Positions 8,770 through 18,300 of a stretch of 64,000 nucleotides of DNA are shown in pieces. This stretch comes from Pseudomonadota bacterium. GTDB taxonomy: Bacteria > Verrucomicrobiota > Verrucomicrobiia > Limisphaerales > SXTU01. Within the stretch, counting starts at the first letter, position 1. Each line of letters opens with the position of its first letter. The DNA is taken from positions 1 through 64,000 of the forward strand of contig RFVF01000021.1 in assembly GCA_009922615.1 (NCBI GenBank), given 5' to 3'. A program made the translations under genes and the position numbers. The notes under the pieces are model-generated. The model ran no database searches and was not told the origin of the DNA. It saw only the letters and a list, made by a program, of their open reading frames with translations.

Positions 8770-11700
8770 CGAGCGGTCGCTGGCAAAAATGTTCGCGGCG
8801 ATCTGTTGCCCGGCTTGAGCGAGTTGCCGTTGCGGAATTCCTGGCGGAACTCCAGCCCGGCCTGCTTGCCCGCCTGCTGGCGTTGCTGGCGCAGGCGCTC
8901 CTCGAAGCTGACTTCTTCCTCATCCTTGATCTCGGTCGCCGAAATCTTGAACTCAGCATCGGAAGCGAGCCGGATGTTCGAGCGGGGCGGAGCAATGGCG
9001 GTGAACTGCTTCTTGAACTCCTCGGGGTAGTCATAGGTGATGGTGTCGGAGCCCTTCACCTGAAGAATGCCGTCGCCGGGCTTCGCGTCGCCGAGTTCCG
9101 TCGGCAGCTCGGCGCGGAAGAAACCCTTGCCGGCGCTGCCGCTTTCGAGCCGCACCACTTCGCGGTCGCCGCTGCTGGTCGTGACCACGACGGGCACATA
9201 GCTTTGGCCACGGCTTACGCCGAGGTCCGCGTCCTGAATGACGATGTTCAACGGCATGCCCGGCGGATGCCACTGTTTCGCGCTGCTGCCGATGAGGCCG
9301 ATGCTGCGAAGCAACAGCAGTTCGTCGCGGAACCGGTTCTCCTGGCCGTAAAGTTCCGAGAGGCGATAGAGAATGCCGTCCGCCACATCGCTCGACGGCG
9401 CGAGGTCCATCACGTTGCGGAAGCGCGCCTTCGCGTCGTCCACATCGCCGCGCTGCTGAGCGAGCACACCAAGCAGGAATTCGCCGCGGCTCGCGCTGAG
9501 CTTGTCCTTCGACTTCGCCATTTTCTCGAAGACCTTCGCCGCATCCACATACATCTTCTGATTGAGGTAGCATTCGCCGATGCGGAACTGCGCGTCCACG
9601 GCCTCGGACGTGTTCGGGAAGCGGTTGATGAGCGACGTGCACTCCGAGCGGGAGAGATCGTAACGCAGCGTCTTGAAGTAGAAGTCGGCAAGTGCGAGCT
9701 GCGTCTTGGCTTTTTCCTCGATGGGCACGGCGGTGGAGTTTTCATTCGCAATGACCCAGCGGCGCAAAATTTTCTCCGCCAGATCACGCGAGGCTTCGTC
9801 GTCGCGCTGGAGCAGGCGGTCGGAAACCCAGCGTAAATAATCGGCGGGCAGCTTGTCCTCGTGCTTCGCAAAAAGCGGCTCGTTCGCCTGAAACGCTTTC
9901 CAAGCCGCGATGGGATCGCCCAGCCGGAAACTGGCGGCGGACTTGAGCAGTGGTGCCCATTCGAGCTTCTCGTCAATTTCGGCCGCAGGGAAACCGTGCT
10001 TGTTGCTCAGGCTGAACAGCGCCTGCGAAGCCTGCGCCCGCAGCTTCGGGTCCACGCCCGTGAATCGGTTGACGGCGGCGCGCAAGATGAGGCCGGACAG
10101 CTCAGGCTTGCCGAGCGACGCGACCTGCTGCGACCACGGGATGTAGTAATTGGCGAGCCAGTTCGCATCATTGGGATTCATGCCCACGGTGATGCGGTTG
10201 ACGGTGTGGGCGAAGTCCAGCGCCTGGTTGAGCTGAGCCTGGCGCACGAGCATCGCGGGCATCCAATGCGCCTGCACCGCGCCGAGCGACGTGATGATGT
10301 CGGACAGCAAGGCCACATCGGCGGGCTTGGCCTCCTCGACCTTTGCGCTGGCGACGGTCTGCAAGAGCGTTTCGCCCCACTGCCACGGGACGCTGGCTGC
10401 GGCCCAGGCGAAATCGCCGGAACGCGCAGCCGCGAGCTGCACGGACTTGATCGCACCATTGGTGTCCTTCTTCTCCGTCAGCAGCAGGTTGCCGCGCAGA
10501 AGTTGAACGCCGCCCTGTTGAGGGCCGCGCGTGGGCCGCGCCAGATACGCGTCGAGCAGCGGCAGTGCCCAGTCCGCCGCGTTCGTGAAAGCTGTCGCAA
10601 TGACGTGCAACGTGCCCGGCTCGGCGGCGATGGGCTGCGCGGACTTCAAGGCCGCGAGCAAGGTCTGCTTCGCCGCTTCGTTCTGGCCGAGCGTGGCCTG
10701 CATCGCGCCGATGCGACGCTGATACTCGTGCGCACCACTGCTGCCGGGATAAAGCGTCGCGAGATGCTTGAACTCTGCGAGCATCACTTCCGACTGCCGG
10801 TTTTGCTCCGCGACGGTGAAGGTGTAATTGCGAATGTTGCCCCAGCCGTCGTAGGGCCAGTAGCTGCCGCCGGCCTGCGCGACCGTGGCGTCCACCAGCG
10901 CGACGGCGTCGCGATTCTTGGGCGCACCGAGCTGGTTCGCACAGAGCGAGAGATAATACAGCGTCCCAGCGGCGGCGGGGTATTTGGCAAGGATGAGTTT
11001 CGCGGCGTTGATGCCTTTTTCGTATTGGCCCCCGTTATACATCGCGGCGAGCACGTCACCGCCACCTTCGAGTGCGAGCGCCGGTCCGGCTTCGAGGAAT
11101 TTCGGCAGCAAGATTTCTCCCGCCGTGCCCGCCTTGGCCCATTGACCGGCGACGCGGGCGGTTTGAAAGCCAGCCATCGAAGCTTTCACCAGTTCATTCT
11201 GCCGCACGCGGTTCATCGTCTCGTTGAGCCGCTTTGCCTCACCTGCCATGGGCTTGAGCGCGAGGTGCGGCTTGAAGGTGGCATCCACCGAGGCGATGGC
11301 CCCGCTCCACGCGATGGTGCGGGTGAGATACTTCTCCAGCGAGGGCAGCAGGGCGTCGAACTTGGCGATGGACTTGGTGCGCGTTTCATCGAGCGTCTTC
11401 TGCGCGGTGTCGGCCTTGGCCTGCGCCTTGTCGAGTGCGTCCTTTGCCGTGGCGAGAGCTTTTTCGGCAGCTTCCTTCGCGGCGGGCGGAGTTTGGGTTT
11501 TCTTGGCGTCAGCGTTGGCTTTTTGATGAGTTGCCCTGGCGTTCTTCAGCGCTTCAGCGGCGTCATCGTTGGCCTTGATCGCTTCGGCAAATCCAACGAA
11601 GCAAGTGTCGGCGGCGAACTTGATGACCTGCGCGCCGTAACTGGAGAGGCCGTCGGCCTCAAGGAATTTGCGGGCGAACTTGGCGGTCGCATCAAGGTCG

Positions 11701-12899
11701 TTGCGGCTCCAAGCCAGCGATGTGAGGCGGTAAACGATCTGCCCTTGCGCGGCGAGGCGGAGGCTGAGGTTTTTCTGTGACGGCAGCGCGGCGAGCGTTT
11801 GCTCCAGCAACTTCGCGTGCGCCTCGGGGCGCTTGAGCAGGCTGGTGACTTCCGAGTGGCGATCCCATGCCGTGCTATTCGCCGGCTCGATGGCGAGGAG
11901 GGCCGCGAGTTGCTTCTCGGCTTCCTCGAGCTGGTTCGCCCGGCGCAATGCGTAGGCGTGCGCGAGGCGGACGCGCGGGCTCCACGCGGTGTTCGCCAGC
12001 TTCGGCAGGAGCTGGCCACCGAGCGCGACGGCCTGGTTGGTGAGACCGAGGTCGGGGAGATATTCCAGCGCGGTTACTTGATGCCCCGCGTCGCCGGTGA
12101 GCTTGGCGAAATCCTCGGCCAGCGGGACGATGAGCGCGTAGCCGTTCGTGTGGCGACGCAAGGCCTCAATGGCGTTGCTGACGAAAGCGGAAGTCAGCAC
12201 AAAGTTCGGCAGCTTGCGCTCCGCCTCGAAGGCCACGACGGCGGCGGCATAATCGCCCGCAGCCGAATGGTGGTAAAACTCTGTGAAGGCGTTGCAGGCC
12301 GGGTCGCTCGGGAATGCTGCCTTGAAGCGGTGCGCCGTCTCCGCCGCGCCGCGATGATCGCTCTGACCTGCGCGCTGGCGGTAAAGCCGCAGCAGAAACT
12401 CGCGCGTGCGCGGGTCTTGCGGGAATGACTCCGTAAATTCAGCGAGGCAACGCTCGACCATGCTGGCGTTGCTCAAAAGCGATGCAGCACGGATGCAGTC
12501 AGCCAACGCTTCCGCACGCTCGGGCACGGCGGGCGTCTGCTCGGCGATGGTGCGGTAGAGCGAGATGGCGTCAGCGATATTGCCGCCCGCTTCGCGCAAC
12601 CGGGCGTTGAGATAGGCCATCGCGTTTTTCTCCGGCGCGTTCGGCGACTCGCGCAAAAAGCGATCCACCGTCTGTTGTGCTGAGATGAGCCGGCCAGCGG
12701 CGACCTGCGTGCGGGCCAGTTCCACGGCGACGGCTGACTTGTCCGCTCCGCCGGTGCGGAGGGCGGCTTCAAGTTTGGTGATGGCGTCGTCGAGTTTGCC
12801 GGCCTGAACGAGCGCCTTGGCGTCATCCAGCGCAGCACCGCGACTGACAAGGCACGCCGCGAGCAGCAGGGCAGGGGAGAGGAGGAAACGGTTTTTCAT
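8709..12899 (-). CDS. N-terminal part of a giant TPR-repeat protein (frameshifted)
   Basis: A 1396-residue ORF. The N-terminus is an export signal with a possible lipobox (LLLAAC, Cys16). Long runs of TPR follow (GKLDDAITKLEAALRTGG; NQLEEAEKQLAALLAIEPAN), interrupted by an Ala/Lys-rich coiled-coil segment around residues 450-515. More TPRs follow, then one Ig-like domain near 1245-1340 containing GDGILQVKGSDTITY. The last 35 residues (after FRNGNS) have out-of-frame composition, and the genuine sequence continues in the other frame. Intact, the protein would exceed 2200 residues. It starts 30 bases after the preceding TPR gene, so the two are co-transcribed. Probable role: a large periplasmic or outer-membrane scaffold. 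Confidence 0.72.
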   Translation of the reverse strand: MKNRFLLSPALLLAACLVSRGAALDDAKALVQAGKLDDAITKLEAALRTGGADKSAVAVELARTQVAAGRLISAQQTVDRFLRESPNAPEKNAMAYLNARLREAGGNIADAISLYRTIAEQTPAVPERAEALADCIRAASLLSNASMVERCLAEFTESFPQDPRTREFLLRLYRQRAGQSDHRGAAETAHRFKAAFPSDPACNAFTEFYHHSAAGDYAAAVVAFEAERKLPNFVLTSAFVSNAIEALRRHTNGYALIVPLAEDFAKLTGDAGHQVTALEYLPDLGLTNQAVALGGQLLPKLANTAWSPRVRLAHAYALRRANQLEEAEKQLAALLAIEPANSTAWDRHSEVTSLLKRPEAHAKLLEQTLAALPSQKNLSLRLAAQGQIVYRLTSLAWSRNDLDATAKFARKFLEADGLSSYGAQVIKFAADTCFVGFAEAIKANDDAAEALKNARATHQKANADAKKTQTPPAAKEAAEKALATAKDALDKAQAKADTAQKTLDETRTKSIAKFDALLPSLEKYLTRTIAWSGAIASVDATFKPHLALKPMAGEAKRLNETMNRVRQNELVKASMAGFQTARVAGQWAKAGTAGEILLPKFLEAGPALALEGGGDVLAAMYNGGQYEKGINAAKLILAKYPAAAGTLYYLSLCANQLGAPKNRDAVALVDATVAQAGGSYWPYDGWGNIRNYTFTVAEQNRQSEVMLAEFKHLATLYPGSSGAHEYQRRIGAMQATLGQNEAAKQTLLAALKSAQPIAAEPGTLHVIATAFTNAADWALPLLDAYLARPTRGPQQGGVQLLRGNLLLTEKKDTNGAIKSVQLAAARSGDFAWAAASVPWQWGETLLQTVASAKVEEAKPADVALLSDIITSLGAVQAHWMPAMLVRQAQLNQALDFAHTVNRITVGMNPNDANWLANYYIPWSQQVASLGKPELSGLILRAAVNRFTGVDPKLRAQASQALFSLSNKHGFPAAEIDEKLEWAPLLKSAASFRLGDPIAAWKAFQANEPLFAKHEDKLPADYLRWVSDRLLQRDDEASRDLAEKILRRWVIANENSTAVPIEEKAKTQLALADFYFKTLRYDLSRSECTSLINRFPNTSEAVDAQFRIGECYLNQKMYVDAAKVFEKMAKSKDKLSASRGEFLLGVLAQQRGDVDDAKARFRNVMDLAPSSDVADGILYRLSELYGQENRFRDELLLLRSIGLIGSSAKQWHPPGMPLNIVIQDADLGVSRGQSYVPVVVTTSSGDREVVRLESGSAGKGFFRAELPTELGDAKPGDGILQVKGSDTITYDYPEEFKKQFTAIAPPRSNIRLASDAEFKISATEIKDEEEVSFEERLRQQRQQAGKQAGLEFRQEFRNGNSLKPGNRSPRTFLPATARWVTRQCGPLTTIRRPRGKA
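8770..8880 (-). other. Frameshift site joining the two halves of the giant protein
   Basis: On the minus strand, frame 1 reads convincingly up to about EFRNGNS (near 8820). From about 8822 the other frame reads LAQAGQQIAANIFASDRSVG, the start of a discoidin domain. In the second frame there is no ATG, GTG or TTG between its upstream TGA and the GTG at 8769. The shift is -1 relative to frame 1, equivalent to one missing base. No slippery heptamer of the X-XXY-YYZ type is visible. A sequencing error or a recent mutation is the simplest explanation. Confidence 0.75.
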
Positions 12900-12929
12900 G
12901 GGGCGATAAGAAAAGAATGACAGAAAAGC

Positions 12930-15143
12930 TCAGTTCGCGGTGCCGGCGGCGGCTTTGCGCTTCTCGATGGCTTCGACGATTTTCTGCGCATTCGCTACCA
13001 TCTTGCTGTTCGGGTAGGTCGAGATGAGCTGGTTGAACTTCTCCACGGCGTTGTCGAGCTTCTTCATTTTCACGAGGCAGCGGCCGTAGTTGTAGAGCAC
13101 CACATCGATGAACTTGCTGTCCTGATATTGCTGGAGCGCCTCCTCGTAGAGATCGAGTGCGCGGGTGAAGTCCTCTTTGCTGTAATAATACTCCGCCATC
13201 TTCGAGAGTGCGTCGCCGGCCTGGTTGGAGTTGGGGAATTTTTCGAAGCAGCCTTTGAACGCGAGGAACGCTTCGTCGTAGTAGATCTTGTTCTTCTGCG
13301 TTGTGCCCAGCTCCTCGAAGCACTCGCCGATGGCATACGCGGCGGCCGGAGCCAGCGGGGAATTCTTCAGGGCGACCAGCCGACGGAAGACGCCGATGGC
13401 TTCCTGAAACTTGCCCTGCTTCTGGCTGACCTGCCCCATGAGCAGCAGCGCGTCGTCCACAAACGGGCTGTCCGGAAAACGCCGCTGAAGTTCCAGGCAC
13501 ATCTGCGCCGCGCGACCGAGGTCATCCATTGCGTAATAGATCTTCCACATCTGCACGTAGGTCTGTTCGAGCAACCGCTGGTTGAGCGCGCCGTAGCTGC
13601 GGGCGACCTGCTCGGTTTCGACCAGCGCCTGCTTGTATTTGTCCGTCGCCTGCTTGGTGAGGCCGAGGTCCTTGTAAATGTTGCCGATGTTCTTGAGCGC
13701 CTCGCTGGTCTTGAGCGCGGTTTTGAATTTCAACTCCTCGTCATTGATCTTCGCGTTTGCAACCTGGAGCGGATTCAAGTTGCCTTCGATGACCTTCGCG
13801 ATGGTTTTCCGAGTGACGGGCTTGGATTCCAAGTTCACCTCGTCGAGGTATTCGATCTCCAAGATATCGTTGACCTGCGCGACGATGGCGGCTGGATTCG
13901 GCGTCTCCCCCTGCCGCGCCAGCGAGATGGTGCCGATGAACATGCCGGTGTGGACCGCCGCGCCCGGAGCCGCGCCATCGGCAGGCTTCTCGACGAGCTT
14001 CACGCGTTTCTCGTCAATCACCTTGAAGACCGGCTCGGCCTTTTCCGCGGCCTCCAATGCGGCGGCGACGGTGTTCGCGGGCTTCTCGGTTTTCTCGCTG
14101 TCCGGATTCTCCTCGATCACGCGCTTGGTGCGGACGATCACCTCAATCTCGTCCGACTTGCCGGAGATGTCGCGGTCGGAATCCTGCACGAGCAGAAACG
14201 CCGGCTTGTCCAGCACCACAGCTCCGACGGCCTCGGCGAACGCGCCGTCCACGACCTTCACGCGGGCGTTGCCGACGACGCGGATTTCCTTCGTGCGCGG
14301 CACGTTGAGTTGCGCGTCTGCGGTTTGCTTGTCCGTGTAAGTGACCTTGATTTTGTCGGTGCCGATAAGTTGCAGAATGCCGTCGCCGGCTTTGGCCTCG
14401 CCAAGCTGTGTGCGGATGCTGCCCATGAGGATCGGCGCACCCGGCGTGACGGCAAAACACGTGAGGGACTCTTTGTCCCCCGAAGTCGTCTCGACGGTCA
14501 CCACCACGCCGGCCTCGCTGGCCTGGGCGGAGAGATCCTTGTCGTCAATCTTAACGAAAAGCCGCTTGCCCGCGTCGAGCTTCTCGGCTTCCTGCGCGCT
14601 GGGATCAATCGAAGTGCCGACGTTTTTGAACGCCTCGATGGCGTTGCCAAAGCGGCCCAGTTTGAAGTGCGCCTGGCCGATGTAATAATAGGCGTCATTC
14701 GAGTAAGGCGTGCCCGGATATTGCTTGATGACCTTGCGCAGCTCACCGAACGCCTCCTCGAACTTACCCATCTCGAAGAAGCAAATCCCCACCTGCAAAC
14801 TCGCGTCGCCGCGTTGGTCCGTGTCCTTGTTGTCCTCGACTGCGACGCGGCGGAACTGATCCAGCGCGAGATCGAACTTCTTCTCCTTGAGGAACTGCTT
14901 GCCCATCTTCAGCCGCGCCAAGAAGCGCCAGCGCGAAACGGGATAGCGGTCTAGCACGGCCTTGTAGAGATCCATCGCGGCGGGCAGTTCGCCGGCCTCG
15001 AAACGCGCGTCGCCTGCATCAAGCAGTGCCTTGGCCTTCTTGTCATCTACGAGGGAAGCGGCCCCGCCGGGCACCTGAGCCAAAGTCCCTAATTCCAGCC
15101 AACCCATCGCCAGACAGGCGAACACACAAAACATTTTCTTCAT
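12930..15143 (-). CDS. Secreted TPR protein with internal Ig-like beta domains
   Basis: About 737 residues from the ATG at 15143; the track uses a GTG four codons earlier. A signal peptide (residues 1-24, ending GTLAQ) precedes TPRs at about 30-180 (KFEEAFGELRKVIKQYPGTP). Two beta domains follow at about 185-430 (GDGILQLIGTDKIKVTY; FLLVQDSDRDISGKSDEI), then TPRs to the end (GKFQEAIGVFRRLVALKNSP). The beta domains match those of the giant protein next door, so the two genes share an origin. It is the first gene of the minus-strand cluster. The 157-base gap to the divergent plus-strand gene should hold the promoter, though none is convincing. Role: probable envelope scaffold. Confidence 0.78.
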   Translation of the reverse strand: MKKMFCVFACLAMGWLELGTLAQVPGGAASLVDDKKAKALLDAGDARFEAGELPAAMDLYKAVLDRYPVSRWRFLARLKMGKQFLKEKKFDLALDQFRRVAVEDNKDTDQRGDASLQVGICFFEMGKFEEAFGELRKVIKQYPGTPYSNDAYYYIGQAHFKLGRFGNAIEAFKNVGTSIDPSAQEAEKLDAGKRLFVKIDDKDLSAQASEAGVVVTVETTSGDKESLTCFAVTPGAPILMGSIRTQLGEAKAGDGILQLIGTDKIKVTYTDKQTADAQLNVPRTKEIRVVGNARVKVVDGAFAEAVGAVVLDKPAFLLVQDSDRDISGKSDEIEVIVRTKRVIEENPDSEKTEKPANTVAAALEAAEKAEPVFKVIDEKRVKLVEKPADGAAPGAAVHTGMFIGTISLARQGETPNPAAIVAQVNDILEIEYLDEVNLESKPVTRKTIAKVIEGNLNPLQVANAKINDEELKFKTALKTSEALKNIGNIYKDLGLTKQATDKYKQALVETEQVARSYGALNQRLLEQTYVQMWKIYYAMDDLGRAAQMCLELQRRFPDSPFVDDALLLMGQVSQKQGKFQEAIGVFRRLVALKNSPLAPAAAYAIGECFEELGTTQKNKIYYDEAFLAFKGCFEKFPNSNQAGDALSKMAEYYYSKEDFTRALDLYEEALQQYQDSKFIDVVLYNYGRCLVKMKKLDNAVEKFNQLISTYPNSKMVANAQKIVEAIEKRKAAAGTAN

Positions 15144-15300
15144 AGCACTAATCACCCAAGCCCAATGAGCCGTCGGAAAATCTCAAAGGAGACTGGCGGT
15201 TGTCATGGGTTATTCAGCGGACACCCTGCGTGTCTCGCGATTTCAACAAGGCTGGGTGGTAGTGATCCTGTGAGAAGTCGAACTTGGCGAATTTCACGCG

Positions 15301-18300
15301 TTGAAGCCGCGTCGGGAAAGCGTGCCTGACCATCGCTCCGTCTCGGTTATTTTTCTTCGTGCCGTTCTGGGCTTGGTCGCCGGGTTGGCTTGGGCCGCTG
15401 CGGTGGCGGCGCCGTTTTCGTCGGCCGTCGTGGAGGACGCGGTGGATTTCGCGGCTTGCCAGGTGTGGACGGACAACGTCGCAGAAGGAGTCGAGCCCGC
15501 CGTTATTCGCGATCTTCTCGGTTGGGGGCAGGGCAGGGTGCCCGGCACCGCTTCCCGGCCTGGCCGGTCGGGGAAGCACGCCGAGTCGCTGCAATACCTT
15601 CTGGCTTTCAAGCAACCCGTGGCGCTGGGCACGGTGCTCGGCGGAATCGGCGAACTGCGGGTGCTCCAATCCGCCGCCACTTGGCCGCCGGAGCCAGGCC
15701 GTGCGGCAGACTGGCTGACGGTCGAAGTGCAGCCGAACCAATCCGCCCCGCGTTTCGCCCCGCTGCCGCCGGGGACGAAGACCCGCGCGCTGCTGGTCAC
15801 GGTGCCGTCGCCGCGCGATTCGCGGCAATCGCCGTTCCTCCGCTTGCTCGCCCCGCGTCTGGCGAACCACACGCCCGCCGCCATCGCCAATGCCGAGTCC
15901 GACTACACAACCAAACCCACCGCCAGTCCGCCCTACACCTACGATCCCGGCCACCTCACGCGCGGCCACGGTGAGTGGATCAACTCGGGCAAGGACGAGA
16001 AGGGCATCAATTCCCGCGCGCCCATCACCGAGTTGCAACCGGCGTGGTTCATTCTCTCCTGGCCCGACGCACGCCGGGTGGACGGCGTGTTGTTGCAGGA
16101 CAATTTCAATTCGTTTGAACTCCAGGCTTTCACCGGTCCTCCCGGCATCAACGCCGTGGCCGCCACCGAGCAGGAATGGAAAACCATCCGCAAGTTCAAG
16201 CCCACCCCGGACGGGCCACGGCGCTGGCTCACCTTTGAGCCGGTGCAGACCCGCGCGCTCCGCCTGCAAATCACCAAGACCGACGAAGGCCCGGTCGCGC
16301 GCCTTGCGGACTTTGCCGTGTTCACCGATCTCGGCGATAAACCGGCCCCGGCCATCGTGAAACCCCTTTCGGCCGAGCCGCCGTTGGAGATTGGTTACGA
16401 GTTGGCGCAAGCCGGCAAGGTCACGCTCGTCGTGGACCGCGCCGACGGCACGCGCGTGCGCAATCTGCTCGCTAACACCCCGCAGTCCGCCGGCAAGAAT
16501 TCGGTGGCCTGGGATCTCAAGGACGAGCAGGGCAACTACGTTCCGCCGGGTGATTATCGCTGGAAGGCCATCACTCATCCGCCGCTGGAACTGCGCTACG
16601 AGATGACGGCGTATCCGAACCACGGCAGCTACTTCCCTGAGCGGCCAGCGTGGCTCACGGGAGCAAGCGGCTCGGGCGGCTGGCTCGCGGACCATTCGCC
16701 GCCGCGCTCGGCGTGCGTGGCGGGTGATCGGGTCTTCCTCGGTGCGCCGGTTTCCGAGAGCGGCGTGTCCCTGATCGAGTGCGATCTCGAAGGCCGCAAG
16801 CACTGGGGCCACTCGTCCTTCGAGGCCTTCACCGGTTCATGGCTGCTGGCCAGCGATGGCAAGACGGTGTTCAACCTTGCGCCGGCCCACAACTTCGCCC
16901 GGGCCGGCATGGATAAAAGCACCGAGGCCATCTGGGCCGTCGACATCGCGACCAAGAAGGTGCGCACGCTGGCGATGCTTCAACCAACGGCGGAGCGCAA
17001 GCGCGGCGCGCAAGGACTCGCGGCTCACGATGGTAAAGTCTTCGTCGCCATCCACGGCGCGGAGAATTGGTTCCAAAATGCCGCTGGCGCGTCCGACGTG
17101 GACTTGCAGAACTCGCTGCCGACCTATCCCGTCGCGCGCAAGCCCCGCGCGGCTTACGAGATGGTGCCGGACCATCGCACGGATTTTCTCCGCCTCTTCC
17201 GCCTCAAGGACCAGCCGCCCGGTTTCGGACCCAACCACGGCCTAGTCTATCTGGAAACGACGAAGAACCCCACGCGGCAACAGCACGTGGTCCTTGCTTT
17301 CACCAAGCCCGTGTCCATTGGCAGCCTCGTGTTTCCGCCGCCGCCGCGGGAGGACAAGATGCAGTTCACCATCGCCGTGCTGAAGCCTTCGGCACCATAT
17401 CCGCCGCGCCCCGACGAGCGCGTTGACTGGGTGAACGTTCCGCTTACGGACACGAATTCGTGGGCAGTCGTGGCGCTGCCGGCCGGCACCAGCACACGGG
17501 CGTTGCGGCTGACTTTCACGCGTGGTGGCGGTGGTGCGAACGACGATTTGCTTGCGGACATCGAGGACAAGAAAGGCGCGCCATTGCTCGATCTGGCGGA
17601 CAAGCCAGCGGCAAAGAAGTCGGGCTTCGCGGCGGCCGACGATGGTCTTTGGCAGCGACGCCTTGAAGGCATGAAGTTGTTGGGACGGCGTTTCGAGAAT
17701 GTTTTTTCCACCGCCACTGTTCGCGTGAACTCTGGCAAAATCCTCCGCGATGGCACTTGGGATGCGGAGCGGACCGAACCCCTCAGCGCGGCGGACCCCG
17801 GCATCTACGCGCTCGAATGGAAATCTCCCCAGCCACTCCGGGGCCTGGCGTTGCGCGAGGTGGATGGAGCGGTGACCGAGGTGGATGTCTTCACCGGCCC
17901 GGCCGACGCCCCCGTGGACCTCAAGTCGGAGGCGGGCTGGGAGAAGATCGCCACCTATCACCAAGCGTTGCGCGATTACTACAGCGGCCGCGAGAGCAAC
18001 AACGGCTACGCGCGCTATCTGGATGGCTACGTGGACTTCGGCCGCGAGGTCAGCACGCGCGCTGTGCGCCTGCGCGTGATCAAGCAATGGGACACCAAGG
18101 CCCATTATCCCAGCGGCATCCGCGAAGACCTCGGTGGACAGACGCTCGATACGAAACGCTGTCGTATCTTCGGCGTGGCGGCGTTGCGCTACCTCGGCGG
18201 TGAACCGGCGGTGAACCCGCTGGTGACCGAACGCGTTGAGATGCTCGACGGCGAGACCGGCAAGGTCTTGAAGGAAGTGCACGTGCCGCGCATCGCTGAG

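Noticed and set aside
8760-8880. Programmed -1 frameshift in the giant gene
   Set aside because: No slippery heptamer or obvious stimulatory structure; an indel is simpler, so only the frameshift itself is reported.
9861-11780. Plus-strand ORF of 639 residues
   Set aside because: Antisense to the giant TPR protein; Arg/Leu/His-rich with no domain pattern.
13128-14954. Plus-strand ORF of 608 residues
   Set aside because: Antisense to the well-supported TPR/beta protein gene.
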